DNA from: Enorma sp964624825
GTDB lineage: Bacteria; Actinomycetota; Coriobacteriia; Coriobacteriales; Coriobacteriaceae
Direction of reading: 5' to 3'
Assembly (NCBI GenBank): GCA_964624825.1
Contig: CAZUYD010000009.1
Coordinates: 1-64,000, forward strand
Length of the DNA stretch: 64,000 nucleotides
The position numbers were made by a program, and so were the translations under genes. This document shows, one piece after another, positions 62,593-64,000 of this stretch. The notes beneath the pieces are model-generated. The model worked only from the letters and a program-made list of their open reading frames with translations, had not been told where the DNA came from and searched no databases. Each line of letters begins with the position of its first letter. The first letter of the stretch is position 1.

Positions 62593-63474
62593 ATGGCTAC
62601 CATCTTGAAGGGCGCACCCGTCGCCGCGGGGATCACCTCAGCGCTCATCGGGCGCACCGAGGCGCTGCGTTCCCAGGGCATCGTTCCCGCGCTCGCCATC
62701 GTGCGCGTAGGCGAGCGGCCCGATGATCTTTCCTATGAACGGGGGGCCTGTAAGCGCTGTGAGAAGGTGGGCATCGAGGTCAAGCGATTCGTCCTCCCCG
62801 ATACCTGCACGCAGGACGAGCTGTTGGCAACGATTCGCACGGTGAACGCCGATCCCACGGTTCACGGGTGCCTTATGTTTCGCCCGCTGCCGAGCGCGCT
62901 TGACGAATCTGAAGCCTGCGAGGCGCTCAGTCCTGCAAAGGACGTGGATGGTGTCACCTCGGGCTCGCTGTACGGCGTGTTCGCAAACAAACCCATCGGA
63001 TTTCCGCCCTGCACGGCGGAGGCGGTGGTCGAGCTGCTTGATTGGTCGGGCGTTGAGTTGAGCGGTTCTGCGGTTACTGTCGTGGGGCGCTCCCTCGTTA
63101 TCGGCAAGCCGGTATCCATGATGCTCCAGGCGCGCCATGCAACGGTCACCATGTGTCACACGCGCACGCGTGACCTGCCGGCGGCATGCCGCGCGGCCGA
63201 GGTGCTTGTCGTCGCCGCTGGGCACGCGGGTACGATCGGCGCAGATGCGGCGGCGCCTGGGCAGACGGTGATCGACGTGGGTATCAACTGGGACGATGAG
63301 GCCGGCAATCTCGTGGGCGATGTCGTGTACGACGAGGTCGAGCCCATCGTTTCTGCCATCACGCCCGTGCCCGGCGGTGTCGGCGCCGTGACGACGGCGA
63401 TACTTGCCAAGCATGTGGTGGAAGCCGCGGAGCGTTCGATGGTACCCTGTTCACGTGAATCCGTGGGAAACTGA
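62593..63474 (+). CDS. folD: FolD methylenetetrahydrofolate dehydrogenase, catalytic Lys replaced
   Basis: FolD oxidises 5,10-methylene- to 5,10-methenyl-tetrahydrofolate and usually hydrolyses it to 10-formyl. The 293-aa product has FRPLPSALDESEACEALSPAKDVDGVTSGSLYG, PPCTAEAVVELLDWSGVELSG, VVGRSLVIGKPVSMMLQ and TPVPGGVGAVTTAILAKHV. The Tyr-x-x-x-Lys motif (YVASK in E. coli) reads here Y48-ERG-A52, so the Lys needed for cyclohydrolase activity appears to be Ala. The ATG at 62593 has GGGGAAGG upstream and follows fchA by 2 nt. Probably a dehydrogenase only. Confidence 0.92.
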   Translation: MATILKGAPVAAGITSALIGRTEALRSQGIVPALAIVRVGERPDDLSYERGACKRCEKVGIEVKRFVLPDTCTQDELLATIRTVNADPTVHGCLMFRPLPSALDESEACEALSPAKDVDGVTSGSLYGVFANKPIGFPPCTAEAVVELLDWSGVELSGSAVTVVGRSLVIGKPVSMMLQARHATVTMCHTRTRDLPAACRAAEVLVVAAGHAGTIGADAAAPGQTVIDVGINWDDEAGNLVGDVVYDEVEPIVSAITPVPGGVGAVTTAILAKHVVEAAERSMVPCSRESVGN

Positions 63475-63490
63475 TGGGAGCATGCGAACG

Positions 63491-64000
63491 ATGTCAGTCG
63501 ATAGAGCACGTGCAGAGGCGGCGATTCGCGACTTCCTGATCGCGCTCGGCGAGGACCCGGACCGACCCGGTCTTGCGGAAACGCCGAACCGCGTCGCGCG
63601 CGCTGCCGAGGAGATCCTGCGCGGCTATGACGAAAACCCTGCCTGCCATCTGCGCAAGCAGTTCCAGGAGGGCGATATTGAGGAAATGGTGATCGTGCGC
63701 GACATACCGTTCTCCTCGCTGTGCGAGCATCACATACTGCCGTTCACCGGGCATGCGCACGTGGCGTACATCCCGCATGCGGGCTGCATCACCGGGCTCT
63801 CGAAGATCGCGCGGTGCGTGAATGGCTATGCGTGCAGGCTGCAGCTACAGGAGCGCCTGACCGGACAGATCGCCGATGCCATGATGACCGAGCTCGAAGC
63901 CCTTGGCGTGCTCGTGGTGCTGAAGGCAGAGCACATGTGCATGACGATGCGCGGCGTGAAAAGCGCCGGCGCCCTTACGGTGACCTCGGCGGTTCGTGGA
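63491..64000 (+). CDS. folE: GTP cyclohydrolase I, 3'-truncated by window edge
   Basis: FolE opens the pterin ring of GTP to make dihydroneopterin triphosphate, the first step to tetrahydrofolate. 170 residues are visible: AETPNRVARAAEEI, the zinc ligands in SSLCEHHILPFTGHAHVAYIP and EHMCMTMRGVKSAGALTVTSAVRG. Only the last ~10-15 residues should be missing. The ATG at 63491 has GGGAG ten nt upstream; an in-frame ATG at 63482 is too close to it. Its place after folD links cofactor synthesis to the C1 enzymes. Confidence 0.95.
   Translation, partial: MSVDRARAEAAIRDFLIALGEDPDRPGLAETPNRVARAAEEILRGYDENPACHLRKQFQEGDIEEMVIVRDIPFSSLCEHHILPFTGHAHVAYIPHAGCITGLSKIARCVNGYACRLQLQERLTGQIADAMMTELEALGVLVVLKAEHMCMTMRGVKSAGALTVTSAVRG

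Overview
The window looks like a contiguous piece of chromosome from a high-GC, anaerobic, gut-type actinobacterium of the class Coriobacteriia (Collinsella/Olsenella-like; the genus is inference). The reasons are a division and cell-wall (dcw) cluster with sepF, yggT and divIVA but no ftsA, DivIVA-type tip growth proteins, GC-rich codon use throughout, and anaerobic traits (4Fe-4S flavoprotein, iron alcohol dehydrogenase, formate-tetrahydrofolate ligase with cyclodeaminase). No prophage, CRISPR array, rRNA operon or intact insertion sequence was seen.

Layout. 1-881: 3' end of a secreted NlpC/P60 wall hydrolase. 1069-3718: pyrG and a xerC/xerD-type recombinase. 4136-24168: dcw cluster in the order mraZ-rsmH-ftsL-ftsI-murF-mraY-murD-ftsW-murG-murC-murB-ftsQ-ftsZ-pgeF-yggS-sepF-yggT-divIVA. 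It lacks murE, ddl and ftsA, and ftsQ is cut by a 100-N assembly gap inside an Asp-rich repeat. 24484-26395: Gly-rich two-helix membrane protein plus PspA. 26493-30879: nitroreductase (minus), RNase P RNA, phosphate transporter with its DUF47 partner, and YigZ. 31085-35880 (minus): FMN/ferredoxin protein, then a MarR-headed polar amino-acid ABC operon ending in an ATP-grasp ligase. 36120-36559: decayed transporter. 36761-43142: metY, a diacylglycerol-kinase-family gene, tRNA-Pro and tRNA-Gly, a small element with terminal inverted repeats, and an ALDH/ADH pair. 43421-50073: tRNA-Leu, tig-clpP-clpX and valS. 50461-64000: the most unusual part.

The last 13.5 kb combines a second MarR regulator, a stand-alone trigger-factor-C-like protein translationally coupled to a divergent GroEL, a ketopantoate-hydroxymethyltransferase (PanB) homologue lacking its expected metal and substrate residues, a small DUF1858-like protein, a PucR/CdaR-type activator, an unrecognised 410-aa protein with a V4R-like cysteine cluster, a GcvT-family folate enzyme and an NAD-type short-chain dehydrogenase. 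These are followed by fhs-fchA-folD-folE. The arrangement suggests that one-carbon units are taken from an unknown substrate onto tetrahydrofolate and oxidised to formate, with ATP gained through Fhs running in reverse. This is the best candidate for an undescribed system. FolD carries Ala where the catalytic Lys is expected, which fits division of labour with FchA.

Regulatory observations: a near-identical motif lies upstream of both mraZ and ftsZ; TGGGR repeats suggest MraZ autoregulation; a palindromic MarR operator overlaps a good sigma-70-type promoter; and several stable-RNA or housekeeping promoters appear to be extended -10 (TGn) type. All start choices, motif comparisons and family assignments were made by eye from the sequence and from remembered family features; no searches were run.
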